This document shows, piece after piece, positions 46,984 through 55,500 of a stretch of 64,000 bases of DNA. Source of the stretch: an uncultured Eubacteriales bacterium (GTDB lineage: Bacteria; Bacillota; Clostridia; Tissierellales; Peptoniphilaceae). How positions within the stretch are numbered: the stretch's first letter is position 1; every line of letters starts with the position of its first letter. Below the pieces are notes generated by a model. It ran no database searches. It had not been told where the DNA came from and saw only the letters and a program-made list of their open reading frames with translations. The position numbers were made by a program, and so were the translations under genes. The stretch covers positions 17,559-81,558 of the forward strand of contig UQDI01000005.1 in NCBI GenBank assembly GCA_900539725.1. The letters run 5' to 3'.

Positions 46984-48284
46984 TATCTAATCACCTCTAA
47001 AATGTGCTTTTCTTTTATAGCTTTGTCGCCATAGATGGCGCTAGCTTTTAAACTAGCTAATTGTTCAGAACTTAGTTCTTTATTTGATCTTATTGTAAAT
47101 AATAAGTCGCCTTTATCAATCTTATCACCAATACATTTTTCATTTATTAAGCCAACTGTGTAATCAATCTTGTCTTCTTTCTTTAACCTACCTGCGCCTA
47201 ATTCATTAAGCGTCTTCGCTATGTCTTTAAGCTTATATGAGCTTAAGTAGCCACTAGTATCTGCTAAAATCTCAGTTTCATATCTAGCCTTATCAAATTT
47301 ATTAATGTTTTCAATATATGATATATCTCCACCTTGATTGTAAACAAATTTTAAAAACATTTCAAAGGCTTCTCCGCTATCTAAAACTCGTTTTATACTA
47401 TCTTTTACTTCATCATAATCTACATTTTTAAGATTTAGTAAAAGTTCGTAGACTATATGATTTATTTCATCATATATATCATCATAATCTTTATAATTAC
47501 CATTTAAAAAGTCAGCTACTTCTATAATCTCTAGATTATTTCCAGCTCTCTTACCAAGAGCCTTATTCATTGAACTTATTATACAAGTAGTTTTTCTATT
47601 GAATGCTTTGGATATATTAAGCATAGCGTCACAAAGCTCTTTTGCTTTATCAAAGCTCTCCATAAAGGCTCCTGTACCACATTTAATATCTATAAGCAAG
47701 GAATCATTCCTAAAGCTGAATTTTTTACTAAGTATAGATGATGCTATAAGAGGAATTGAGTCGACACTTGCACAAACATCTCTTAGTGCATATAAAATTC
47801 TATCTGCTTTAGCAATATTTTCTGATTGACTGACTATGAAAAAACCTAAGTCATTAGCAGTTTTTTCTATCCACTCATCGCTTTGGTCAACCTTAAATCC
47901 AGGAATTGATTCTAATTTATCAAGAGTGCCGCCTGTAAAACCAAGGCTTCTGCCGCTCATCTTTAAGAATTTATATCCCATAGAAGCAAGTATTGGACCA
48001 AGTATTAAGCTTATCTTGTCGCCTACTCCACCAGTTGAATGCTTATCAAGAATTTTTGAGTCTACTCCATCGAAATCAATATATTCACCGTTATCAATTA
48101 TTGCTTTTGTTAAGTAATAAGTTTCTTCGTCGTTAAGTCCATTTAAAAATATTGCCATAAGTAGACTTGATGTTTGATAATCAGCTATAGATTCGTCTAG
48201 AATACCTTTTATAAAAAAATCAATTTCATTCTTATTTAATAATTTTTTATCTCTCTTTTTCTCAATGATGTTAATTATGTTCAT
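46983..48284 (-). CDS. pdp: Pyrimidine-nucleoside phosphorylase
   Basis: Splits thymidine, deoxyuridine and uridine with phosphate to give base plus (deoxy)ribose-1-phosphate. 433 residues. Phosphate and substrate motifs KHSTGGVGDK (about 82-91) and SGRSLGFTGGTLDKLESIPGF are intact, as are DIKCGTGAF and the C-terminal alpha/beta domain. Shares one base with the downstream M50 gene and overlaps the Nudix gene by 14 bases. Firmicutes members usually act on both uridine and thymidine, so pdp is preferred over deoA. Confidence 0.93.
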   Translation of the reverse strand: MNIINIIEKKRDKKLLNKNEIDFFIKGILDESIADYQTSSLLMAIFLNGLNDEETYYLTKAIIDNGEYIDFDGVDSKILDKHSTGGVGDKISLILGPILASMGYKFLKMSGRSLGFTGGTLDKLESIPGFKVDQSDEWIEKTANDLGFFIVSQSENIAKADRILYALRDVCASVDSIPLIASSILSKKFSFRNDSLLIDIKCGTGAFMESFDKAKELCDAMLNISKAFNRKTTCIISSMNKALGKRAGNNLEIIEVADFLNGNYKDYDDIYDEINHIVYELLLNLKNVDYDEVKDSIKRVLDSGEAFEMFLKFVYNQGGDISYIENINKFDKARYETEILADTSGYLSSYKLKDIAKTLNELGAGRLKKEDKIDYTVGLINEKCIGDKIDKGDLLFTIRSNKELSSEQLASLKASAIYGDKAIKEKHILEVIR

Positions 48285-48825
48285 TTTTACTCTTTATATA
48301 GTCATATGCATAATTAATTGCTATGATTGAGCTTGCGTTTTGAACTTCGCCATACAATACTTTCTTTCTAAGCTCTTCGATTTCAATTTCTTCTACTTCT
48401 ATAAACTCACCGTCATCAAGATTTTGTTCTGTTTTAACTAAGTCTTCAGCTAAAAATAAATCTATCTTTTCGTCAGAATAACCTGGTGATGTATAGAACT
48501 CCATAATGTATTTAGGATTTTCACATAAGTATCCTGTTTCTTCTTCAAGCTCTCTACTTGCAGCTTGTACTGGAGTTTCTTGAATTTCAACTAATCCAGC
48601 TGGTACTTCTAACAAAGTTTTTTCTACAGCTTTTCTAAATTGTCTTACCATTAAAAGTTTTGTGCCCTTAATTGCAATGATAACAACAGCAGGTTTGTGC
48701 TCAACTATCTCTCTTTTTGAATATTTTTTATTAGGCATTTCAATAGTATCAATACGTAAACTTAATATTTTACCTTGATAAATTTTTTCGCTTTTTAATG
48801 TTTTTTCTACTTCAATATGTTCCAT
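48271..48825 (-). CDS. nudF: Nudix hydrolase, ADP-ribose pyrophosphatase type
   Basis: Hydrolyses ADP-ribose or related nucleoside diphosphate sugars to AMP and sugar phosphate. The Nudix box is complete (GLVEIQETPVQAASRELEEETGYL with the REEEGxx-type core RELEEETG). FYTSPGYSDEKIDLFLAEDL is typical of the ADP-ribose branch. The ATG at 48825 (184 residues) comes one base after the recN stop and follows GAGGA; an upstream GTG at 48837 is less likely. It would supply ribose-5-phosphate alongside the nucleoside phosphorylase. Confidence 0.88.
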   Translation of the reverse strand: MEHIEVEKTLKSEKIYQGKILSLRIDTIEMPNKKYSKREIVEHKPAVVIIAIKGTKLLMVRQFRKAVEKTLLEVPAGLVEIQETPVQAASRELEEETGYLCENPKYIMEFYTSPGYSDEKIDLFLAEDLVKTEQNLDDGEFIEVEEIEIEELRKKVLYGEVQNASSIIAINYAYDYIKSKNEHN

Positions 48826-48826
48826 T

Positions 48827-50494
48827 CTAGTCCTCACTTTTTAATAATTCTTTTGCATTTTTTATTGCTATATCACTTATCTTACCTGAGCTTAGTAGCC
48901 TTGCTAGTTCAATCACTCTTCCGTCGTAATCTAGTTTTTTAACGTGACTTATAGTTGCCTCGCTATCGCTAGCTTTTTCTACTAGGTAATGTTCCTCTGC
49001 TTTAGCTAATATCTGTGGTAAGTGTGATATTGATATTATTTGATATTTATCTTTTAATTCTCTAAGTTTATTTGCAAGGCAGCTAGCAGTGTATCCGCTA
49101 AGCCCTGCATCTATCTCATCAAAGATGATTGTGTCAATATTGTCAAAATCAGCACCTAAGTTCTTAATTGCAAGCATTAATCTTGACATTTCACCACCAG
49201 AAATGATTTCGCTTATGGGTTTAACTGATTGACCTTTATTTGCGCTCATTAAGATTTTAACGTCATCATAGCCATAATCTTTCATAGTTTTCTTTGTTTC
49301 GACTGAAATCTCAACTTGAATATTGCTCATATTTAGCGTTCTTAACTCATCTTCAAGCATCTTTGCGATTGTTTTAGCAAGAGCTTTTCTTTTGAGACTT
49401 AAATCACTCGCTTTTTCATCATAAGATTTTTTATCTTCAATTAATGACTTTTCTAATGCTGCTTTTTCTAACTCTATATTTCTTATTTCATTTAGCTTAT
49501 TATCTAGGTCTTCTCTATATGCGTTTATTTCAGCAATACTATTGCCATATTTATACTTAATTTTATTTATCTCATCTAGCCTCTTACTTAATTCATATAG
49601 CCGTTCTTGATCGTAGTCAATAGAGTCTGAAAAGTATTTTATCTCTTCATTTATATCCTTAATAAGCTCTTGATAGTCCATAAGTTTTTCATACCAAGCC
49701 TCAGCGTCTTTTGAATACTCTTTTAAGTCATCGACTAAATTACTCGCGTCGGATAAGATTGAATCTACGCTGTAATTTTCACTATCTCTAAGCATTTGAT
49801 TTATATTATATGCAGTCTTTTTGATATCTTCACTCGAGTTTAATCTTTTTATCTCAGTCTCTAGCTCTTCATCTTCTCCATCTAAAATTTCAGCTTCGTC
49901 TATTTCATTTTTTTGAAATTCTATAAAATCTATTTGATTATCGATATCTTTTTGATTCTTAGGAAGCTCTTTTAAGCGCTTATTGCTTTTTTCTATCTTT
50001 AAATATAATTCATTTATTTCTTTGAGCAAGGCCTTATATGTTTCATCACCAAAATAATCAAGTATATATATATGTTCATTTTTGTCAAGCAGTGTAAATT
50101 GCTCTTTCTGTCCTAATATATTAATACTTAAAGCACTTATTTCGCTTAAATCCTTCAGACTTACGCTTATACCATTGATATAATTTTCACTATGCTTATC
50201 TCTATATATAATCCTCTTTAAAATAAGTGGACTCTTTAGTTTAGCATTTAGAATAGAATTTACTTTAGCTAGTTTTTTATTATCTATATCAATATGAGCT
50301 TCTATGCTTGATGCATCATAGCCGTCTCTTATTTGATTTTTACTAGCTTTTGCGCCTAGAACTACAGCTAAGGCATCTACTATGATGGATTTACCACTAC
50401 CTGTTTCTCCAGAAATAGCTGAGAATCCATCGTTGAAATCAAGATTTAATGAATCAATTATAGCAAAATCTTTTATATATAATTTACTAAGCAT
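48827..50494 (-). CDS. recN: DNA repair protein RecN
   Basis: An SMC-like ATPase acting early at double-strand breaks, 555 residues. N-terminal LYIKDFAIIDSLNLDFNDGFSAISGETGSGKS contains the Walker A. A long antiparallel coiled coil (about 150-350) separates it from the C-terminal ISGGEMSRLMLAIK signature and IFDEIDAGLSG Walker B. It lies 4 bases after tlyA. In many Firmicutes nadK and argR come between tlyA and recN, but here they do not. Confidence 0.95.
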   Translation of the reverse strand: MLSKLYIKDFAIIDSLNLDFNDGFSAISGETGSGKSIIVDALAVVLGAKASKNQIRDGYDASSIEAHIDIDNKKLAKVNSILNAKLKSPLILKRIIYRDKHSENYINGISVSLKDLSEISALSINILGQKEQFTLLDKNEHIYILDYFGDETYKALLKEINELYLKIEKSNKRLKELPKNQKDIDNQIDFIEFQKNEIDEAEILDGEDEELETEIKRLNSSEDIKKTAYNINQMLRDSENYSVDSILSDASNLVDDLKEYSKDAEAWYEKLMDYQELIKDINEEIKYFSDSIDYDQERLYELSKRLDEINKIKYKYGNSIAEINAYREDLDNKLNEIRNIELEKAALEKSLIEDKKSYDEKASDLSLKRKALAKTIAKMLEDELRTLNMSNIQVEISVETKKTMKDYGYDDVKILMSANKGQSVKPISEIISGGEMSRLMLAIKNLGADFDNIDTIIFDEIDAGLSGYTASCLANKLRELKDKYQIISISHLPQILAKAEEHYLVEKASDSEATISHVKKLDYDGRVIELARLLSSGKISDIAIKNAKELLKSED

Positions 50495-50498
50495 TTCT

Positions 50499-51281
50499 TC
50501 ACCTACTTAAAGATTCTTTAACCAATCTTCTTATATCGATATTACTGTGATTATCATCTCTTGTAAATAGAGCGAGATACTCAATATTTCCTTCTCCTCC
50601 CTCTATAGGCGACTTGCATATATCATTTAAATATATACCTTTCTCCCTTAAAGATAGAATCACATTATTTATTGCGTTTATATGTAATTTAGCATCATTA
50701 AATATGCCGTTTTTTCTCTTTATCTTGCCTGACTCAAACTGAGGCTTAATTAAGACTATAAGCTTTGTATCCTCTTTCACAAGTATATCAAAAGAATCTC
50801 TTAATAAGGTCAATGATATAAAGCTAAGATCAGATGTCACTATGTCAAAGTCTTCATCAAAAGCTTCATTGCTAATATTTCTAGCATCAAAAGATTCATA
50901 TGAAATGACTTTTTCGTTATTTTTTAATGATGGATGCAGTTGATTTTTTCCGACATCTAGTGCATATACTAAACGCGCCCCACGCTTCACTAAAACGTCT
51001 GTGAATCCTCCTGTTGATGAGCCTATATCAATACATGTCTTGTCATTAATATCAAGCTTAAAAGCCTCTATAGCCTTAATTAGCTTTAGAGCACCTCTAG
51101 ATACATACCTTGTTATGTCGTTATCTGAGTCAATATCTATACTGTCATCTTCTTTGACATCATAGCTAGGATCTAGTAAAGCTTTACCATTAACTAAAAC
51201 AAAGCCAGCTAAAACTAATTTCTTAGCCTTAGTTCTGCTGTCAATATTTTTAAACTCACTTAAATATTTATCTAATCTCAT
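50499..51281 (-). CDS. tlyA: TlyA-family rRNA 2'-O-methyltransferase
   Basis: A 260-residue protein with an N-terminal S4 domain (MRLDKYLSEFKNIDSRTKAKKLV) and an FtsJ-like SAM domain (DIGSSTGGFTDVLVKRGA near residue 84, DLSFISLTLL, IKPQFESG). TlyA methylates ribose in 16S and sometimes 23S rRNA; some members were first described as haemolysins. It starts one base after the OapA-like membrane protein gene stops and precedes recN. Confidence 0.93.
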   Translation of the reverse strand: MRLDKYLSEFKNIDSRTKAKKLVLAGFVLVNGKALLDPSYDVKEDDSIDIDSDNDITRYVSRGALKLIKAIEAFKLDINDKTCIDIGSSTGGFTDVLVKRGARLVYALDVGKNQLHPSLKNNEKVISYESFDARNISNEAFDEDFDIVTSDLSFISLTLLRDSFDILVKEDTKLIVLIKPQFESGKIKRKNGIFNDAKLHINAINNVILSLREKGIYLNDICKSPIEGGEGNIEYLALFTRDDNHSNIDIRRLVKESLSR

Positions 51282-51282
51282 A

Positions 51283-51894
51283 CTATTTATTCTTCTTAAA
51301 TATCTTTTTAAATTTTAAAATTACTTTTGATAGAGCAAAAATAATATCTCGATACTTTAACATTGCTACAGACTTGCCTAATGACTTGCCGCCAACTGTT
51401 GCAGCAGCAACAGATGCAGTTATTAAAGTCCCTAAGATGGCAACATTAACATTATCAAAATGCAAAGCTATCTTTGTCAAAAGTGTCGCACCTAATGCAC
51501 CTGAGATAATGCCCGCCATATCACCAATTACATCATTGCAAAAACTTGATACTTTATCGGCATTTTTAATTAGTCCTATGGCGATTTTACCTTCTTCAAT
51601 ATTATTTGATGCCATAGCATGAAATAGTTTTTCTTCTGCTGTTGTAACACTTACCCCAATAATATCAAACAATATACCTATTATTATTACAAGTAAAAGA
51701 AGTATAACTCCAACTAAAATTCCAACGTCTGCTAATAATATATCAATTATAGAAGAAAGTATTATAGACATGGCAAAAGTAAGGATGGTAATGAATAGCG
51801 TCCATTTCAAATCACTTTTACCAGCTTTATGTTTTTTATCTTTATTTAATTTATCTATGCTTTTATCTTTATACTTTTTTTTAAAATCTGAAAT
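51283..51894 (-). CDS. oapA: OapA-like four-helix membrane protein (probable partner of the adjacent OLE-type RNA)
   Basis: A membrane protein with about four hydrophobic helices. From the in-frame TTG at 51810 (175 residues) they lie near 3-25, 29-52, 98-116 and 122-142, and the C-terminus is Lys-rich. The most conserved-looking stretch is NADKVSSFCNDVIGDMAG, and IGILFDIIGVSVTTAEE faintly recalls CNNM/CorB metal-transport domains. Position between a large structured RNA and tlyA-recN matches OapA, the membrane anchor of OLE RNA. I place the start at ATT 51894 because AAGGGGTG lies just upstream. The extra 28 residues read ISDFKKKYKDKSIDKLN onward, a basic cytoplasmic tail suited to RNA contact. 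The start and name are inferences. Confidence 0.68.
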   Translation of the reverse strand: MSDFKKKYKDKSIDKLNKDKKHKAGKSDLKWTLFITILTFAMSIILSSIIDILLADVGILVGVILLLLVIIIGILFDIIGVSVTTAEEKLFHAMASNNIEEGKIAIGLIKNADKVSSFCNDVIGDMAGIISGALGATLLTKIALHFDNVNVAILGTLITASVAAATVGGKSLGKSVAMLKYRDIIFALSKVILKFKKIFKKNK

Positions 51895-51932
51895 TTCTTA
51901 CACCCCTTATATTTAATCGGAATTACATTGTT

Positions 51933-51961
51933 ATTATACCATAAACAAAGCTTATATACAA
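51933..51961 (-). promoter_or_regulatory. Promoter of the oapA-tlyA-recN gene run
   Basis: On the minus strand TTGTAT (51961-51956), 17 bases, TATAAT (51938-51933). It begins directly after the T run of the RNA terminator, so the membrane protein operon has its own promoter. Confidence 0.65.
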
Positions 51962-51962
51962 C

Positions 51963-51990
51963 AAAAAAAGCTGATAGTAATCTATCAGCT
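51963..51990 (-). terminator. Intrinsic terminator of the OLE-type RNA
   Basis: On the minus strand AGCTGATAG, loop ATTA, CTATCAGCT, then seven T: a perfect 9-bp hairpin with a T run, starting at the base next to the terminal closing stem of the RNA. Confidence 0.92.
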
Positions 51991-52533
51991 TAGTGGAAAC
52001 TAAAAAAGTAAATATTACGGCTTAGGTCCAGTTGGTTTTCCCTTACTAAGGCTATATGTCACCAATCATAGCGGTTTCCCATTAATTTAGTAATTATATT
52101 GTCGCCAAATATAATACTGGATTGCCACTTAGTCCGCACTGTAATCCCTTTTTAGTCATCTTACGATTTAGTCTAGAAGTTTTCCCAAACAGTATTTTAT
52201 ATCCTTAGCCTCTTTTGCAATTTAGGTTTCGATAACTTTTCTTATTGATCTTTGGCCACAAGTTCAATAAAAAGACCTTATCATCCGCACTAGATCACTC
52301 AAGGCAAGCTACACTATTTAAAAAATAGGTCTACATAAGATAAATCTTACGCCTCCGCGACAGCAGGGTCAACGCCTACATGCCGTTGTAGATCGCCCCA
52401 TCTGCCTTACTCTCAAAGAATGCCCATGACTGGGCGTCACAAGCACAAATCAAGAACTTCATCGATACGCTCTTTGGCGGATTTTTAGCCCCGCCTTCAT
52501 GATATAGAATACTGACTAGAATACTACACCACT
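51963..52533 (-). ncRNA. ole: Large structured noncoding RNA, probable OLE RNA
   Basis: About 570 nt with no convincing reading frame, between polC and the OapA-like gene. It has a perfect-consensus promoter and an intrinsic terminator. UAGUGG at the 5' end (52534-52529) pairs with CCACUA at the 3' end (51996-51991), closing the whole molecule. Local hairpins include GGCGG/CCGCC, GCCC/GGGC, CUACA/UGUAG, UAAGAU/AUCUUA, CUAUUU/AAAUAG, UUAUUGA/UCAAUAA and AUUAUAUU/AAUAUAAU. GGGAAAACC- and GGGAAACC-type single-stranded segments lie near the 3' side. OLE RNA (about 600 nt, anaerobic and extremophile Firmicutes) always lies beside oapA and near tlyA and recN, as here. It binds the membrane through OapA and is linked to Mg2+, alcohol and cold tolerance. 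RNase P, tmRNA and SRP RNA hallmarks are absent. Confidence 0.75.
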
Positions 52534-52539
52534 ATGATA

Positions 52540-52568
52540 ATTATACTATAATAGATGTATTTTGTCAA
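52540..52568 (-). promoter_or_regulatory. Full-consensus promoter of the OLE-type RNA
   Basis: On the minus strand TTGACA (52568-52563), 17 bases, TATAAT (52545-52540). The -35 box directly abuts the polC stop codon. Transcription should start near 52533. Such strength fits an abundant RNA. Confidence 0.9.
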
Positions 52569-55500
52569 TTAAAATAAGCTTATCTGATTGGTATCATGCA
52601 TGTCTTTAAAAAAGTTAATTGATTTTAAATATGCGATTACCGTAGCATTTACTTGTGTCCTCTTTTGGAAGTCCTCAATAGAGTTAAACTCCTTAAGTTC
52701 CCTCTCCCTTATAATGTTATTAGCAGGGTCCTTACCAAGTCCAGCTATAACTGTAAATGGCGGAATGATTTCCCCATCAATTACAGTAAACTTTGTAGCT
52801 AGTGATCTATCTAGATCAATTGGTGATATCTTTATATTTCTTAGCTCCATCTCTTTGACTACTTCTGCTAATGACAATAGGTCCTCATCTTTTTTCTTTG
52901 GATGAGGATTTTGGGTAATCTCTCTTACTATGGCATCCAAGTTTTCAAGTCTATGAACAAGAGCATCATAATCAAAGTCATTTATCTTTTGTGTAAAGTA
53001 TGTTGCATAAAACGCTTGTGGGTAATATACCTTATACCAAGCAAGTCTATAGCTCATCATAACATAGGCCGCTGCGTGCGCCTTTGGGAATAGATAAGAT
53101 ATCTTATGACAGCTGTCAAGATACCACTCAGGAAGTGGATACTTTTTAATCTCATCCTCATAATTTATAATTATAGTTTCATTGTCAACTATTTTCTTTT
53201 GTATTAATGGTTTTCCTTTTCTAACGAACTCCATAATTTTGAATGCAGTAGATTTATCCATGCCGGCATCAATTAATTGGTTCATGATGTCGTCTCTTGT
53301 AGAAATAACTTCAGACATAGGTACGTTCATCTCATTTACAAGCTTTTCCGCGTTACTGTTCCACACGTTTGTACCATGTGAAAGACCACTTATTCTTACT
53401 AAGTCTGAGAATGTTTTTGGCTTGGTATCTTTAAGCATACCTCTAACGAAGTTTGTACCAAATTCAGGTATGGCAATAGTGCCAACTCCAAACTTTAAAT
53501 CATCGCTATTAATACCTAGGGACTCTGTTGATGAGAAGAGTGATAGTACTTTTTCATCGTCAAAAGGTATATCTTCAATTTTGGTATTAGTTAAGTCTTC
53601 AAGATTTTTGATTATGTTTGGAACATCATGACCAAGTAGGTCAAGTTTAAGTATCTTACCGCTTATCGAATGATAATCAAAATGAGTTGTTATTATATCA
53701 GTTCTCATATCGTCAGCAGGTTTTTGCACTGGAGTAAAGTCTAGTATGCTCTTATTTTTAGGTACTACCATTACCCCGCCAGCGTGTTGGCCAGTTGTTC
53801 TCTTTGAACCTTTTATCCTTTTACTTAAGAACATTGCATGCAAATATGATATACTCTTGTTTTTCTTTTCAAGATAGTCTAAGATACAAGCGGCAGCAGT
53901 CTTATCAGCTAGGGTACCAATAGTACCTGCTCTAAACACAAAGTTTTCGCCAAATATCTTTTCAGTATTTTTATGAGCTGTCAGTTGATAATCGCCAGCA
54001 AAGTTTAGATCTATATCTGGCTCTTTATCACCGTTAAAGCCAAGGAAAACCTCGAATGGTATCTTTTGTCCATCCCTATTCATCTCGTGTGAACATACAG
54101 GACAGTTTTTACGAGGAAGGTCAAAACCTGAGTCATATTTCGGATCATCAACAAATTCGCTGTGTTTACAATTTGGACAAACATAGTGCGGTATTAATGG
54201 ATTAACCTCGGTTATATCACTCATTGTTGCTGCAAATGATGAACCAACAGAGCCTCTCGAGCCAACTACGTAGCCATCAGCATTTGACTGCAAAATAAGC
54301 TTTCTTGCTATGATGTATAAAACGGCATAACCGTTGCCAATTATTGAATCAAGCTCCTTATCAAGTCTCTTCTTGACAATCTCAGGAAGAGGCTCTCCAT
54401 ATATGCTCGTAGCTTTGTTATAGCAGCAGTCCCTTAAGTCTTTATCAGAATTTTCTATAAATGGCGGAAAGGTATCCTTAGGAATTGGTCTGAAATTTTC
54501 AAATTTTTCTGCAAAAGCAAGAGTATTATCAATAACAATTTCCTTAGCTTCTTCTGCGCTTAAATATGGAAAATTCTTTAAAAGTTCTTTTGTAGTTTTA
54601 AAATAATGATCTGTATTATTACACTCTTTTCTGCTCCCTACAAAGTTTTTTCTATTAAAAACTAAAACGGATCTATATACACTGTCCTTTTGATCTATAT
54701 AGTATACATCACCATTAGCAAGGACAGGTATATCTAGCTCTTTTGCATTATCATATAATCTTCTGTTGATGTTTTTAATAGCATCCATTTCATGAAGACT
54801 TTCATCTTCTATTAAGTATAGATATTGATCTATCGGCTGAAGTTCGATAAAGTCAAAATACTTCATCATCTCTTTTAATTTATCATTTTCTTCACACCTA
54901 ATACAAGCATTATATATAGGGCCATTATAAGTGCCGCTACCGATTAAAAGCCCTTCTCTGTTCGCATCTATTTGGCTCTTATATACTATTGGCTGTCTAT
55001 TATAATTATCAATATGCGATAGCGAAATAAGTCTGTATAGATTTTTTAAACCCACTAGATTTGTAGCAAATATTGATATTTTATAAACATTGTAATAGTT
55101 TTGTGATTTTATTTTAGACAAAGCTTCTAGATCATTGCAGCCTTGCTCTTTTAACAAATCTAAAAGCTTTAAGAAGACAAAACCGGTTGCAGTAGCATCA
55201 TCAATGGCCCTATGATGATTTTCTAGAGTTATGTTGAATAAAGATGTTAGTGTATCAAGTTTATGCTTTTTCAAATCTGGAAGTAAGTATCTAGATAGTT
55301 CAAGCGTATCGATATATTCAAAATCAAATTTAACGCCTTTTCTATGCATGGAACTTTTAATAAATGAAATATCAAACTCGGCGTTGTGAGCAACAAGAAC
55401 TGAGTCTTTACAAAAGTCCATAAACTTTTCTAGTAAATCATCGAAAGATGGGCAGCCTGCTACGGTTGCATCATCAATTGTTGTTAACTCAGTTATTCTA

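Noticed and set aside
51997..52530. RNase P RNA, tmRNA, SRP RNA or a group I/II intron as the identity of the large RNA
   Set aside because: The RNase P core (GAGGAAAGUCC and ACAGNRA-type segments), the tmRNA tRNA-like ends and resume codon region, the SRP GGAAGGA-type tip and the intron domain V were looked for by eye and not found. The gene neighbourhood fits OLE.
53182..53631. 149-codon open frame on the plus strand inside polC
   Set aside because: Antisense to conserved PolC fingers sequence, no ribosome binding site, unlikely composition.
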